From Acanthosepion lycidas (lineage: Eukaryota > Mollusca > Cephalopoda > Sepiida > Sepiidae): a stretch of 64,000 nt of DNA. The stretch spans positions 51,791,846 through 51,855,845 of the forward strand of contig OZ010616.1 of NCBI GenBank assembly GCA_963932145.1. Reading direction: 5' to 3'. Below, in pieces: positions 1 through 11,219 of the stretch. A program made the position numbers and the translations under genes. Position 1 is the first letter of the stretch, and every line of letters starts with the position of its first letter. The notes beneath the pieces are model-generated. The model searched no databases. It was not told the DNA's origin and saw only the letters and a list, made by a program, of their open reading frames with translations.

Positions 1-724
1 ACTGGAAAAAAATTACTACCTTGAAGGTGTAAAATCGAAAAAAACATGTCTTTTTACAATTTGCACAAAAATCAAAGGCAAAATTTAATTCACTTTTTCA
101 CACATAACTTTCCAATCCTAGCTCATGCTGTGTGGGCGTGATTCACACCTCCACACGTTGCCCATCAGATGCTGCTGACCTTGATAATTAGTGCGTGGCC
201 CAGCAACACTGAATGTGTCACGCGATGTGTCAAGTGATGTGTCAAGCGGAATGCGACACCTGTTCGAGTTGCCCATTGGTTGCACGAAGGCGCTTTACAC
301 GTCCATGTCGCCGTGTCATACTGATTGTCTACGCAGTCCTAAGTTCATTGCTACCGCTTAATTCCGCAATTCCGCTTCTACATCTGAACGTCCAGCCCTA
401 CTTACACATTCCTCTTCTCTTGGTCAAGCGTTCAAGCTCTCTCAAGTGAGGTTATCTTTTCCGTTGCATAAAGCCTACTACAACAGCTTTAATGCGTTGT
501 TTTCATTGTCATTTATAGCTGTTCCCAATTTAAATTATTTTATTTTCCTGTCAGTTTTGCATTGCATTCACCGTAGTAAGTAAGCTTTCTTTTTTTATTA
601 CACAACATTTATTTTTCCTACCTTTCTTAAAGTTATTCGAACTTAGTGATCCCTGTAGCTTTACAGCGTTCTCTTCTGATATTTGCCCATGCATTCCATT
701 TGACAATTGATACTTGCCTAAGAC
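1..724. other. AT-rich intergenic DNA, no gene recognised
   Basis: I recognise no coding domain, RNA gene or mobile element here. A short open frame at 213-449 has no recognisable motif and a skewed Cys/Ser composition, so I do not call it. The 'gatgtgtcaag' word occurs twice near 222-245, a trivial local duplication. Confidence 0.6.
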
Positions 725-1114
725 ATGCCACCAAAGAAAATAACTTGCCTAGGTTGCAAAACCGTTGCCGTCAGGTCCACCATGCGAATAAGAAATAACA
801 AACGTTTAGAACGTTCAGTTTGCCTGTCTCAAAATGCGTCTTGGAATACTTCAATCAGAGCCACTGAGTCCGAGGATCAACGTAGCCATCGGCTTTCCAG
901 AAGAGCATACCTGAATGCTATGACACGCGAGGCTGAAAATCATGATCAAAAGAATCAACGGCTGAAGAGAAACGCCTCTTCAACTGCGGCTGCTTGTGAG
1001 GCTGAAACAAGATTGAGAATGCATAACGACACTTTTAAGCCCCCCCCCTTCAAATTGTTAACCCTCATTTGGGGATGTTCCTCAGATGCACCCAATTGTT
1101 GTTACTCATATTGA
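725..1114 (+). pseudogene. STPR-like 23-residue repeat ORF fragment, possibly the N-terminus of a Helitron/PIF1-type protein
   Basis: The open frame encodes 129 residues. After a short Cys-containing N-terminus (MPPKKITCLGCK), residues about 45-100 show basic/acidic repeats spaced about 23 residues apart, with cores ESEDQRSHRLSRRAYLN, EAENHDQKNQRLKRNA and EAETRLRMHND. This (E-x-E-x2-R/Q-x2-RL-x2-R) pattern resembles the score-and-three-peptide repeat (STPR). STPR arrays occur in animal DNA-binding proteins and upstream of PIF1/Helitron-like helicases in invertebrate genomes. The pattern stops at a poly-C stretch near 1,040, and the last 25 residues look non-coding. That fits a truncated or frameshifted fragment. 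No helicase domain follows in the next 15 kb. The repeat pattern is visible; the Helitron link is inference. Confidence 0.4.
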
Positions 1115-1194
1115 TTTTTGGGTGGGCTGAGTTTAAACTTACACTGTTCCAATTGAACGGCAAAAATTCTCATTAATGAAAGTCGAAAAAGGGT

Positions 1195-1738
1195 TATATT
1201 GCTAGTTTATTTTCTATATTCATTTATTTTCTATATTTATTTATTGTCTGTAATTTTATTAGCTATATAATTTATTTTCTGTATTTCTAATTAAAATAAG
1301 TTATATTATGAGCTAAAATTCACTTCATAGTAATAACAAACACAGATTACTTTTGTAATAAATAAGGGAAATATTTCAGTAAAATGGGAAAATAAACATT
1401 CAAATCGGCATTCATTTAATTTATTATCTGTATTAATTTATTGTTTAGATATATTAATTGTCTATTTTAATTTATTATCTATATCAATTATTGTCTATAT
1501 ACACTTATTGTTTGTATTTTTTCTCTATATTCATTTATTGTCTAAATATTAATTGTCTATATTTATTTATTGTCTGCTATTTTATTGTCATTATTATTTA
1601 TTTTTTGTATTTCTAAAAACAAGTTATATTACGAGCTAAAATTCACATCATTTTAATATCAAAAAGATTTCTCTTGTGATAAATAGGGGAAATATTTAAG
1701 TAAAATGTGAGAATAAATATTCAAATCGGCATGGCAGA
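1195..1738. repeat. AT-rich direct duplication (two copies of about 220 bp)
   Basis: Two segments, about 1,200-1,420 and 1,510-1,735, share the same order of words: ttatttattgtctg, ttttgtatttcta, aagttatatta, gagctaaaattcac, ggaaatatt and attcaaatcggcat. They are joined by a TTTATTGTCTATAT-rich linker at 1,420-1,510. The second copy ends just where the 185-bp satellite begins. No coding potential is seen. Confidence 0.7.
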
Positions 1739-1739
1739 G

Positions 1740-2500
1740 AGAGAAAAATTAAAAATAATAATCAGAACAGTAGATAGTGGTTGATATTGCATTTAAATTA
1801 TTGCAGATTAAAGTTGGTTGGAAAGCATGGTACTAGAAGGGAGTTCCACAAGAAAGACAGTAAAGCCACTAAGACACAAGGGGTTACACGGTGTGGCAGA
1901 ATTAGGAACAGAAATATTAATAATGAGTGGGAAGAGGAAAGAGTAATCAGAACAGTAGATAGTGGTTGATATTGCATTTAAATTATTGTAGATTAAAGTT
2001 CGTTGGAAAGCATGGAACTGGAAGGGAGTTCCACAAGAACGGCAGTAAAGCCACTAAGACACAAGGGGTTACAGGGTGTGGAAGAATTAGGAAGAGAAAC
2101 ATTAATAATGAGTGGGAAGAGGAAATAGTAATCAGAACAGTAGATAGTGATGATATTGCATTTAAATTATTATATATTAAAGTTGGTTGGAAAGCATGGT
2201 ACTAGAAGGGAGTTCCGCAATAAAGGCAGTAAAGCCACTAAGACACAAGGGGTTACAGGGTGTGGAAGAATTAGGAACAAAAATATTAATAATGAGCGGG
2301 AAAAGGAAAGAGTAATCAGAACAGTAGATAGTGGTTGATATTGCATTTAAATTATTGCAGATTAAAGTTGGTTGGAAAGCATGGAACTAGAAGGGAGTTC
2401 CACAAGAAAGGCAGTAAAGCCACTAAGACACAAGGGTTTACAGGGTGTGGAAGAATTAGGAACAGTAACATTAATAGCCAGAAAAAATATAGAAAGGTGA
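1740..2500 (-). repeat. 185-bp LINE-tail satellite, left arm, about 4 copies
   Basis: Four monomers repeat at a 185-bp spacing; the 'gatattgcatttaaatta' block recurs near 1,783, 1,968, 2,153 and 2,338. LINE-sense reading is on the minus strand, as in the large array at 12,960-33,720. The last monomer breaks off near 2,480 into unrelated sequence. The next 300 bp (2,500-2,800) are AT-rich spacer with nothing recognisable. A second block in the opposite orientation follows. Confidence 0.9.
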
Positions 2501-2799
2501 ATCGTTTATGAGAAGTAAAATTAAAAATAACAACCTGCAGGGGCAAAATCATGTGTCAGACAAATGAAAACAGCCACCCATGTGTAAAAATTTAAGGAAG
2601 TTTGGTTAAATGCTACGGGTAATGAGGAAGATTAATTTTCACACGTAGGATATTTATGACAAGTTGAAAAAAAATCATAGAGAAACGCGGATGGGAATTT
2701 CAGAAAAAAAAGAAAAGAGGATCAGTTGATAAAAATATACAAGCATATCTTATTATTTTCATTATTCAATTTACTGAGAAGCCTACGAAAATCATATTT

Positions 2800-4215
2800 T
2801 GTACTTGCAGTTCCATGCTTTTAAACCAACTTTAATCTGCAATAATTTAAATGCAATATCAACCACTATCTACTGTTCTGATTATTCTTTCCTCTTCCCA
2901 CTCATTATTAATGTTTCTGTTCCTAATTCTTCCATACCCTGTAACCCCTTGTGTCTTAGTGGCTTTACTGCCTTTCTTGTGGAACTCCCTTCCAGTTCCA
3001 TGCTTTCCAACCAACTTTAATCTGCAATAATTTAAATGCAATATCAACCACTATCTACTGTTCTGATTACTCTTTCCTCTTCCCGCTCATTATTAATATT
3101 TTTGTTCCTAATTCTTTCACACCCTCTAACCCCTTGTGTCTTAGTGACTTTACTGCCTTTCTTGCGGAACTCCCTTCTAGTACCATGCTTTCCAACCAAC
3201 TTTAATCTACAATAATTTAAATGCAATATCAACCACTATCTACTGTTCTGATTACTCTTTCCTCTTCCCACTCATTATTAATGTTTCTCTTCCTAATTTT
3301 TCCCCACCCTGTAACCCTTGTGTCTTAGTGGCTTTACTGCATTTCTTGTGGAACTCCCTTCCGGCTCCATGCTTTCCAACCAACTTTAATACTCAAAAAT
3401 TAAAATGGAATGTCAACCAATATCTACTGTTCTGATGACTCTTTCCTCTTCCTACTTATTAATATTTCTGTTCCTAATTCTTCCACATCCTGTAACCCTT
3501 TGTGTCTTAGTGGCTTTACTGCCTTTCTAGTTGAACTCCCTTTCCGCTCTATGCATTCCAACCAACTTTAATCTGCAATAATTTAAATGAAATATAAACC
3601 AGGATCTACACTTCTGATTACTCTTTCCACTTATTATTAATGTTTCTGTTCCTAATTCTTCCACACCCTGTAACCCCTTGTGTCTTAGTGGCTTTACTGC
3701 CTTTCTTGTGGAACACCCTTCCAGTTCAATGCTTTCCAACCAACTTTAATCTGCAATAATTTAAATGCAATATCAACCACTATCTACTTTTCTGATTACT
3801 CTTTCCTCTTCCCACTCATTATTAATGTTTCTGTTCCTAATTCTTTCACACCCTGTAACCCCTAGTGTCTTAGTGGCTTTACTGCCTTTCTTGTGGAACA
3901 CCCTTCCAGTTCAATGCTTTCCAACCAACTTTAATCTGCCATAATTTAAATGCAATATCAACCACTATCTACTGTTTTGATTACTCTTTCCTATTCCTGC
4001 TCATTATTAATTTTTCTGTTCCTAATTCTTCCACACTCGGTAACCCCTTGTGTCTTAGTGGCTTTACTGCCTTTCGGCTCCATGCTTTCCAACCAACTTT
4101 AATATGTAATAATTTAACTGCAATATAAACCACTATCTACTGTTCTGACTACTCTTTCCTCTTCCCACTCATTATTAACGTTTCTGTTCGTAATTCTTCC
4201 ACATCCTGTAACAAC
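2800..4215 (+). repeat. 185-bp LINE-tail satellite, inverted arm, about 7.5 copies
   Basis: These are the same monomers as at 1,740-2,500 but reverse-complemented. The LINE-sense words 'gtggaactcccttccagt', 'cttagtggctttactgcc' and 'ccaaccaactttaatctg' read on the plus strand. Copies are more diverged than in the large array, with substitutions such as 'gaacacccttccagttcaa' and several small deletions. The block decays after 4,210 near 'tccacatcctgtaac'. Together with the left arm it forms an inverted pair around a 300-bp spacer. Confidence 0.9.
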
Positions 4216-5640
4216 TTATGCATTTGTTAACTTAGTAGCTTACAATGGAGTGATACCATTGATATAAAAACATATGAAATCCATTATGTGGGCATTTATA
4301 GTGATAGGGTTTATGATCAAAATTTTATACATATCGAGGAAAAGTACCTACATAGCGCTTTGTTGAATGCTGTGTTTGAAACAAATTTACTGTTGACCAT
4401 TACTACAAGTAATGTATAGTTTCTTACAGGAATATTTTACATTATATGAAATATTGGTGGCGAAGAGATAGGTACATGCATCAAATGACAGATAACATTT
4501 ATTAAAGAAAATAACAACTGACTCTCACTTGACTGTGTAAGCTTAATTGTGTGCGAAGCTTCCTTTTGTGAAATGTTGATGGCACACTTTTCAAAAAAGA
4601 GTTACTTAAGTGTTCGCCTGTTTGTCTATAGATTGGCAGATGAAACTTTGAAATAGTATAAAGATAAATTATGTACATCTGTAAAGAAACTTGGTAGTAA
4701 CAATTCTAAGGTAGACACAGCTGATTTCTTCTGGTGTAATTGAAAAGATTTAGTAGGAATTAAAGCTGTGTTAATGGATGACTTTTTCTGAGTATAGATG
4801 GGTTTCTTTGGGAAAACATTTATTGTCAGATTGAAGAAAATTCTCAATGTTGGTAAAAAACCTTTTATTCCTTCAAATATTTAGTTTTTTTTTTGTCACA
4901 GGATAGTGAGTATATTAATTTAAACTATACATACATTTTAAAAGCAACCACTATAGGTATATTAAATGATTCAAATTTATCCTCTGCAGCACAATCCATA
5001 CTATGGTCAAATATTTAGCATTTACTCTGGCTTTGCTAAGGAAACTTATCCTGATATTGCTTTTAATGTAGCGAAAATCACATTTCAAATTAATGATATC
5101 ACTGATGAGAACATTAAAAGAGTAAATTATTGGGATGAAGTAAAGAAAGTATAATGTTTTGTCCTTCTTTTGAGAAAAGTCAAAGGTTTTGTCTATTTTG
5201 GATTAGGGATTAACCCCATTACTAAGCAGTGAAAGAAAATAACTAATTAAAAGTACATTAGGTATCGAGATCCTGGTTCTGATTGAGAGAATTCACGGTG
5301 TAATTTCTCTATCTATTTTTTTCTACCTTGACTGGGAGCTACTGCAGTTTTCTTTTTGTTGTTGCCGTCAACGCACTGCCACCTGCACATCTTATATATT
5401 AAGACAGTGGTCAACAATAACAAATCCTTGAAGGACTTCTAGTTCTCTGAGTATCGGATTCCTGTAAAGCCATCCGTGCTTATGACCCTTATAATTTTGT
5501 ATACTTGTTCAGTTAATTTTCGATTCGTATGTAAGAGAGATTTACCTCCTGCATTATTCTAATATTGTTTGCACATAAATAACCACAGAGAATCACTGTG
5601 GATGACGTTAAACTACAAGAAAGCAACAATTTGCACCTTT
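4216..5640. other. Unique AT-rich DNA, no gene recognised
   Basis: No repeat family or recognisable domain is seen. An open frame at 4,966-5,154 (62 codons, plus) follows a pyrimidine-rich stretch ending in 'tttttgtcacag' near 4,901. That stretch could be a splice acceptor, but the peptide matches no family I know and has no support elsewhere. I leave it uncalled. Confidence 0.5.
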
Positions 5641-6297
5641 TTGGACAGGCATCAAGTGGAGTGACTATATCAAATCAATTGCTACATCGCCTGCAAGGAA
5701 AGTTGGTTCACTCTGTCGTCCTAGAAATGTTTTCTCGGCAGAATACATCATGCGCACTATCTACCATTTGTTAGTGCATGAACAATCTTGCTATATCTGG
5801 TCTGGTGCTACTGCTGTATATCTCAAGATTCTTGACAAAATTCAAGGAAGAATCTGTAATGTAGTCAATGCTGATCTGGTATCTCGACATCAGTCACTTT
5901 CCCACCGAAAATGTTGTGGCTTCCCTCTGTCTTCTCTACAAATATTTCCATATCAAATGTTCTGATGATGTTTTATCCTTAATGCATCTGCTTCATGAAT
6001 TTAAGCATGCTACTAGACTGGTAACTGTGACTCAGCATTTTACTGTTAAATACAACCGTCTTTACTATTCTAAGATTCTTTTCTCACACTTCTCAAATGT
6101 GGAACTTCTTAATTTTCTTCTTTCCATGCCGCCTATGATCTTCAAACATTTAAATGCAACATCAATCACAATCTTTTGTCTTCCTGATTTCTGTTCTTTT
6201 ATTGTCCTCACATTTCTTTCTCAATCTCTTCCAGTAAAATCTCCAGCGCCTTAGTGATATTATCAGCTGGCTTGGGGTGAAATGATAAAAAAGTATG
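5640..6297 (+). pseudogene. 5'-truncated LINE: RT C-terminus and 3' tail, decayed
   Basis: This is the C-terminal part of the non-LTR retrotransposon family seen complete at 37,508-42,036. Fragments in shifting frames match it in order: TSPARKVGSLCRPRNVFS-like sequence near 5,685-5,735, CYIWSGATAVYLKILDKIQ near 5,790-5,850, ICNVV-ADLVSRHQSLSHR near 5,855-5,910, then YKYFH, LHEFKHATRL and SQMWNF near 6,098. The coding part is broken by several frameshifts. Downstream, the 3'UTR ends 'ccttagtgatattatcagctggcttggggtgaaatgataaaaaa' in two blocks, giving the family's terminal tail. The 5' truncation is typical of target-primed reverse transcription. Confidence 0.85.
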
Positions 6298-7366
6298 ATT
6301 GGAAAAAAATGGTTAAAAAAGTTTCTTATAACAGTTAAAGACTGCTTTGTGTCGGACATTTAAATGGATTTACTATGGTCTTCTGGTATATCACTGTTGT
6401 CGTATATTGAATTTATTTATCTCTATAATCTCATCGATGCCAAACTATCTAAGGTTGCAAACATCTCTATCACAATTGCCCATAGTTCTACTGATTTGTT
6501 TCTTTCTGTCTTCGCCAGTACCGATATTGTCAAGGGTCCTTACCTATAACTACAGAATGAACTCTTCCTAACACTATGTATATTACGCCTCTCAAGTGAG
6601 AGGGTCAAATCGAGTCGAGCCAATAGTAGTTCACTCCAAACCAGACGGACAGTCATACTAACACCTTCCACATCTTGTATTATTATTTCGTGTAATATAC
6701 CTTCGTTATTTCTATTCTTGTGTTCGTGTTGTTCTTCCTTGGTCCTAATCTGGACTATAATGGATATTAACTTAGATATTAATATTTCAGACCCTTCTAT
6801 ATTTTTACGTATTGTAGATCTTTTTTAATTTCATCGTGGAACAATTTTCCTTTGTATTTGTTCTGTCATTGAAATATTTTACTTTCTTTGTTATTAATAT
6901 TATTTGTTTTGATTTTATACATTCTGCCAATGAGTGCATCTTTTGTCCTTTCATTTCTTTTAATCTTTTATGAGTGTCCATATCTATGCTATATCTATAA
7001 TTTACGCATATCTGTCTTACGCTTATTCTTTCTATGTTTGTACTCTTTTTGATCGGCTATTTGCCTAAAAGAATTTTTCTAATGTTTCTTCGAATATTCA
7101 TTATTCTGTATTACGCATTGGTAAAGGTTGCCATCTATTTTTGGCAATAGATGTCAAACTCTATCATCTGATAAATTTAATGATATTTGCTCTTTTTTTG
7201 CGAATCTTGTATTAGTTATCGTGATCTATTTCAATGATATTATTCGAGCTTCTCATAAAGTAAAGCAATTTGAATTTCAGATCTAAACCCAAATTATTAT
7301 ATTTACTTTAAGGGAGAAAATAATGGATGATACCGAAAAAATGCTAAATGTACAAAAAATAATGAT
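6298..7366. other. AT-rich DNA, no gene recognised
   Basis: No domain, repeat family or RNA gene is recognised. Short open frames at 6,347-6,571 have hydrophobic, low-information translations and overlap each other in two frames. The stretch ends where the 113-bp array begins. Confidence 0.5.
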
Positions 7367-9960
7367 AAAGAATACTGAGGAGAGTGCTGGAGTATTGAGG
7401 AGACTTGCTCTCAATTGATCTCCAATGAAAGCCACCAGATATCATTTGTAAGAAAACTCAATGAGTACAAAATAATAATAAAGAATACTGAGGAGAGTTC
7501 TGGAGTATTAAGGAGACTTACTGTCACTTGATCTCCAATGAAAGCCACCAGATATCATTTGTAAGAAAACTGAATGAATACAAAATAATAATAAAGAATA
7601 CTGAGGAGAGTGCTGGAGTATTGAGGAGACTTACTGTTACTTGATCTCTAATGAATGCCACCAGATATCATTTGTAAGAAAACTCAATGAATGCAAAATA
7701 ATAATAAAGAATACTGAGGAGAGTATTGGAGTATTGAGGAGACTTACTGTCACTTGATCTCCAATGAATGCCACCAGATATCATTTGTAAGAAAACTCAA
7801 TGAATGCAAAATAATAATAAAGAATACTGAGGAGAGTGCTGGAGTATTGAGGGGACTTACTGTCACTTGATCTCCAATGAATGCCACCAGATATCATTTG
7901 TAAGAAAACTCAATGAATGCAAAATAATAATAAAGAATACTGAGATGAGTGCTGGAGCATTGAGGAGACTTACTGTCACTTCATCTCCAATGAAAGCCAC
8001 CAGATACCATTTGTAAGAAAACTCAATGAGTACAAAATAATAATAAAGAATACTGAGGAGAGTGCTGGAGTATTGAGAAGACTTACTGTCACTTGATCTC
8101 CAATGAAAGCCACCAGATACCATTTGTAAGAAAACTCAATGAGTACAAAATAATAATAAAGAATACTGAGGAGAGTGCTGGAGTATTAAGGGAACTTACT
8201 GTCACTTGATCTCCAATGAAAGAAACCAGATATCATTTGTAAGAAAACTCAATGAATGCAAAATAATAATAAAGAATACTGAGTAGAGTTCTGGAGTATT
8301 GAGGAGACTTACTGTCACTTGATCCCCAATTAAAGCCATCAGATACTATTTGTAAGAAAACTCAATGAATGCAAAATAATAATAAAGAATACCGCGGAGA
8401 GTGCTGGAGTACTGAGGAGATTTACTGTCACTTGATCTCCAATGAATTCCACCAGATATCATTTGTAAGAAAACTCAATGAATGCAAAATAATAATAAAG
8501 AATACCGCGGAGAGTGCTGGAGTATTGAAGAGACTTACTGTCACTTGATCTCCAATGAAAGCCACCAGATATCATTTGTAAGAAAACTCAATGAATGCAA
8601 AATAATAATAAAGAATACTGAGTAGAGTTCTGGAGTATTGAGGAGACTTACTGTTACTTGATCTCCAATGAAAGCCACCAGATATCATTTGTAAGAAAAC
8701 TCAATGAATGCAAAATAATAATAAAGAATGCTGAGGAGAGTGCTGGAGTATTGAGGAGACTTACTGTCACTTGATCTCCAATGAAAGCCACCAGATATCA
8801 TTTGTAAGAAAACTCAATGAATGCAAAATAATAATAAAGAATACTGAGGAGAGTGCTGGAATATTGAGGAGACTTACTGTCACTTGATCTCCAATGTATT
8901 CCACCAGATATCATTTGTAAGAAAACTCAATGAATGCAAAATAATAATAAAGAATACTGAGTAGGGTGCTGGAGTATTGAGGAGACTTACTGTTACTTGA
9001 TCTCCAATGAAAGCCACCAGATATCATTTGTAAGAAAACTCAATGAATGCAAAATAATAATAAAGAATACTGAGGAGAGTGCTGGAGTATTGAGGAGACT
9101 TACTGTCACTTGATCTCCAATGTATTCCACCAGATATCATTTGTAAGAAATCTCAATGAATACAAAATAATAATAAAGAATACTGAGGAGAGTGCTGGAG
9201 TATTGAGGAGACTTACTGTCACTTGATCTCCAATGTATTCCACCAGATACCATTTGTAAAAAACTCAATGAATGCAAAATAATAATAAAGAATAATGAGG
9301 AGAGCGCTGGAGTATTGAGGGGACTTACTGTCACTTGATCTCCAATGAAAGCCACCAGATATCATTTGTAAGAAAACTTAATGAATGCAAAATAATAATA
9401 AAGAATACTGAGGAGAGTACAGGAGTATTGAAGAGACTTACTGTCACTTGATCTCCAATGAAAGCCACCAGATATCATTTGTAAGAAAACTCAATGAATG
9501 CAAAATAATAATAAAGATTACTGAGGAGAGTGCTGGGGTATTGAGGGGACTTACTGTCACTTGATCTCCAATGAAAGCCACCAGATATCATTTGTAAGAA
9601 AACTTAATGAATGCAAAATAATAATAAAGAATACTGAGGAGAGTACAGGAGTATTGAAGAGACTTACTGTCACTTGATCTCCAATGAAAGCCACCAGATA
9701 TCATTTGTAAGAAAACTCAAGGAATGCAAAATAATAATAAAGATTACTGAGGAGAGTGCTGGAGTATTGAGGGGATTTACTGTCACTTGATCTCCAATGA
9801 AAGCCACCAGATATCATTTGTAAGAAAACTTAATGAATGCAAAATAATAATAAAGAATACTGAGGAGAGTACAGGAGTATTGAAGAGACTTACTGTCACT
9901 TGATCTCCAATGAAACCCACCAGATACCATTTGTAAAAAAATTCAATGCGTACAAAATTT
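7367..9960. repeat. 113-bp tandem satellite, about 23 copies
   Basis: The word 'aatactgaggagagt' recurs at 7,371, 7,484, 7,597 and onward with an exact 113-bp period, until the last copy decays after 9,940. Conserved blocks are 'aaaataataataaagaata', 'gacttactgtcacttgatct', 'ccaccagatatcatttgta' and 'agaaaactcaatgaatgc'. Variation is mostly single substitutions (agagttc/agagtgc, aaagcc/attcc). A doublet carrying 'gagtacaggagtattgaag' recurs at about 9,415, 9,645 and 9,870, a two-monomer (226-bp) higher-order pattern. On the minus strand each unit has exon-like signals (see findings). No similarity to the LINE is apparent. Confidence 0.95.
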
Positions 9961-10195
9961 TGATACTAATGTATACTTAGGAGTGTCTTGGAGTATTCAT
10001 CAGACTTACTGTCAATTTAACACCAATATATGGTATAAATTCCCAGACATAAGAATCTCAATTTGTCTGTTTTTATTGATAGAAATTCCATGTCCTGGTC
10101 AGATTGAACATCATCTGTCGAATGACGGTAATTCAATTAACTGGTTCTTGCTCCATGAAAATTTGTCCAACTGATTGAGAAGAAATTCTCGCACT

Positions 10196-10290
10196 CACAA
10201 CACACACGCACACACACAAATACATAAAAGCACACACACACACACACATACACAAACGAACACACACACACACACACACACATACAAATG
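10196..10290. repeat. (CA)n microsatellite
   Basis: This is an imperfect CA/CACG run with ATA interruptions. It is followed further on by (AAT)n at 10,407-10,430 and by GAA/GGA-rich sequence to 10,480. Confidence 0.95.
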
Positions 10291-10299
10291 AGTACAGTA

Positions 10300-10890
10300 G
10301 GTTTGGGAGAGGCGCATGATGTGTATTCTGTAGTGTAAACTAAACAGTTTCATGCAAACAACTGAATTCCACCCACCACTGCTACTTATACTAAAGTTTT
10401 ATCAATAATAATAATAATAATAATAAAAAGAAGAAGAATAAGATGAAGAAGAAGAGGAAGAGGAAGAAGAGAGAATAAGGAGCAGATAGATGGCGGTAAA
10501 TTAATATTTAGGATTAATTACGTCCTAAAGTAACCTGTTCGCGGCTTGGCCTACCTACAAAAACATTTCCCATACCGGTATTTCGAACGCAGACTCACCT
10601 GAGGTATATTGCCTCACCTCACGTGAGGCAATATACTTTTCTTTTGCTAAAGTTGGTTTTTCATGTGTCTTGTATTTTGGGATCATTTTGTTTTATGTAT
10701 TCGACAGCCACTCCTTGTGATGGCTGTGGGGTGGTGAGCGCTTACAATAAATAAAACTCTACTTTACACATAATGAAAGCCAACCTTAGTTATATAAAAA
10801 ATTTCATTCATTTTCATTCTTTCAGTTCTCCCTAAAATTTGTTGGTCTGTTTGTCTTTCACTCCCAGCGGAAGTTAGAGGTTTGCTCCCC
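10300..10890. other. Non-coding DNA with simple repeats, no gene recognised
   Basis: The region contains (AAT)n and (GAA)n runs, then a stretch of more balanced composition (10,500-10,780) that may be the remnant of an older interspersed element, because it holds the hairpin described at 10,605 and an 'acaataaataaaact' A-rich end. No protein is recognisable. Confidence 0.45.
10605..10636. other. Perfect 14-bp inverted repeat (hairpin)
   Basis: The arms GTATATTGCCTCAC (10,605-10,618) and GTGAGGCAATATAC (10,623-10,636) are exactly complementary around a 4-nt loop. Structure alone does not show a function. It could be a cruciform, an RNA hairpin or a decayed inverted terminal junction. Confidence 0.85.
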
Positions 10891-10895
10891 ACGCT

Positions 10896-10950
10896 CTCGT
10901 GTGTGTGTATGCGTGTGCGTGGATGTATGTGTGCGTGTGTGTGTATACAT
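10896..10950. repeat. (TG)n microsatellite
   Basis: Imperfect gtgtgtgtatgcgtgtgcgtg repeats in two short blocks, with TA and GA interruptions. Confidence 0.85.
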
Positions 10951-11219
10951 CTGTGAAAATGAAGAAAGAAAACTTTATAAGAAAGCTTAAGAAAAATAAA
11001 AAGAAAAAAACAGGAAGAAAAGCAAAAAGAAAGGATGAAACAATCAATTTATAATTTACGAAAATATTATAAAAAGATATGTAGAAATGTCTTTACTACT
11101 GTCAAGATTGTAGATGGGGGTGTAATGTCTTTAGAGTTTAAGCATTTATCACAGTACAGGTAAAAGATGTGGGTGACAGATTTGCCTAAGGATACTATTA
11201 TACTTCAAGCACTTTGGTA

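Noticed and set aside
4966..5154. Small exon or gene with an upstream acceptor-like tract
   Set aside because: 62 codons with no recognisable family, no donor or partner exons identified; chance is likely in AT-rich DNA.
7367..9960. CRISPR array
   Set aside because: The whole 113-bp unit repeats with scattered substitutions; there is no division into constant repeats and unique spacers, and no cas genes. The sequence context is eukaryotic.
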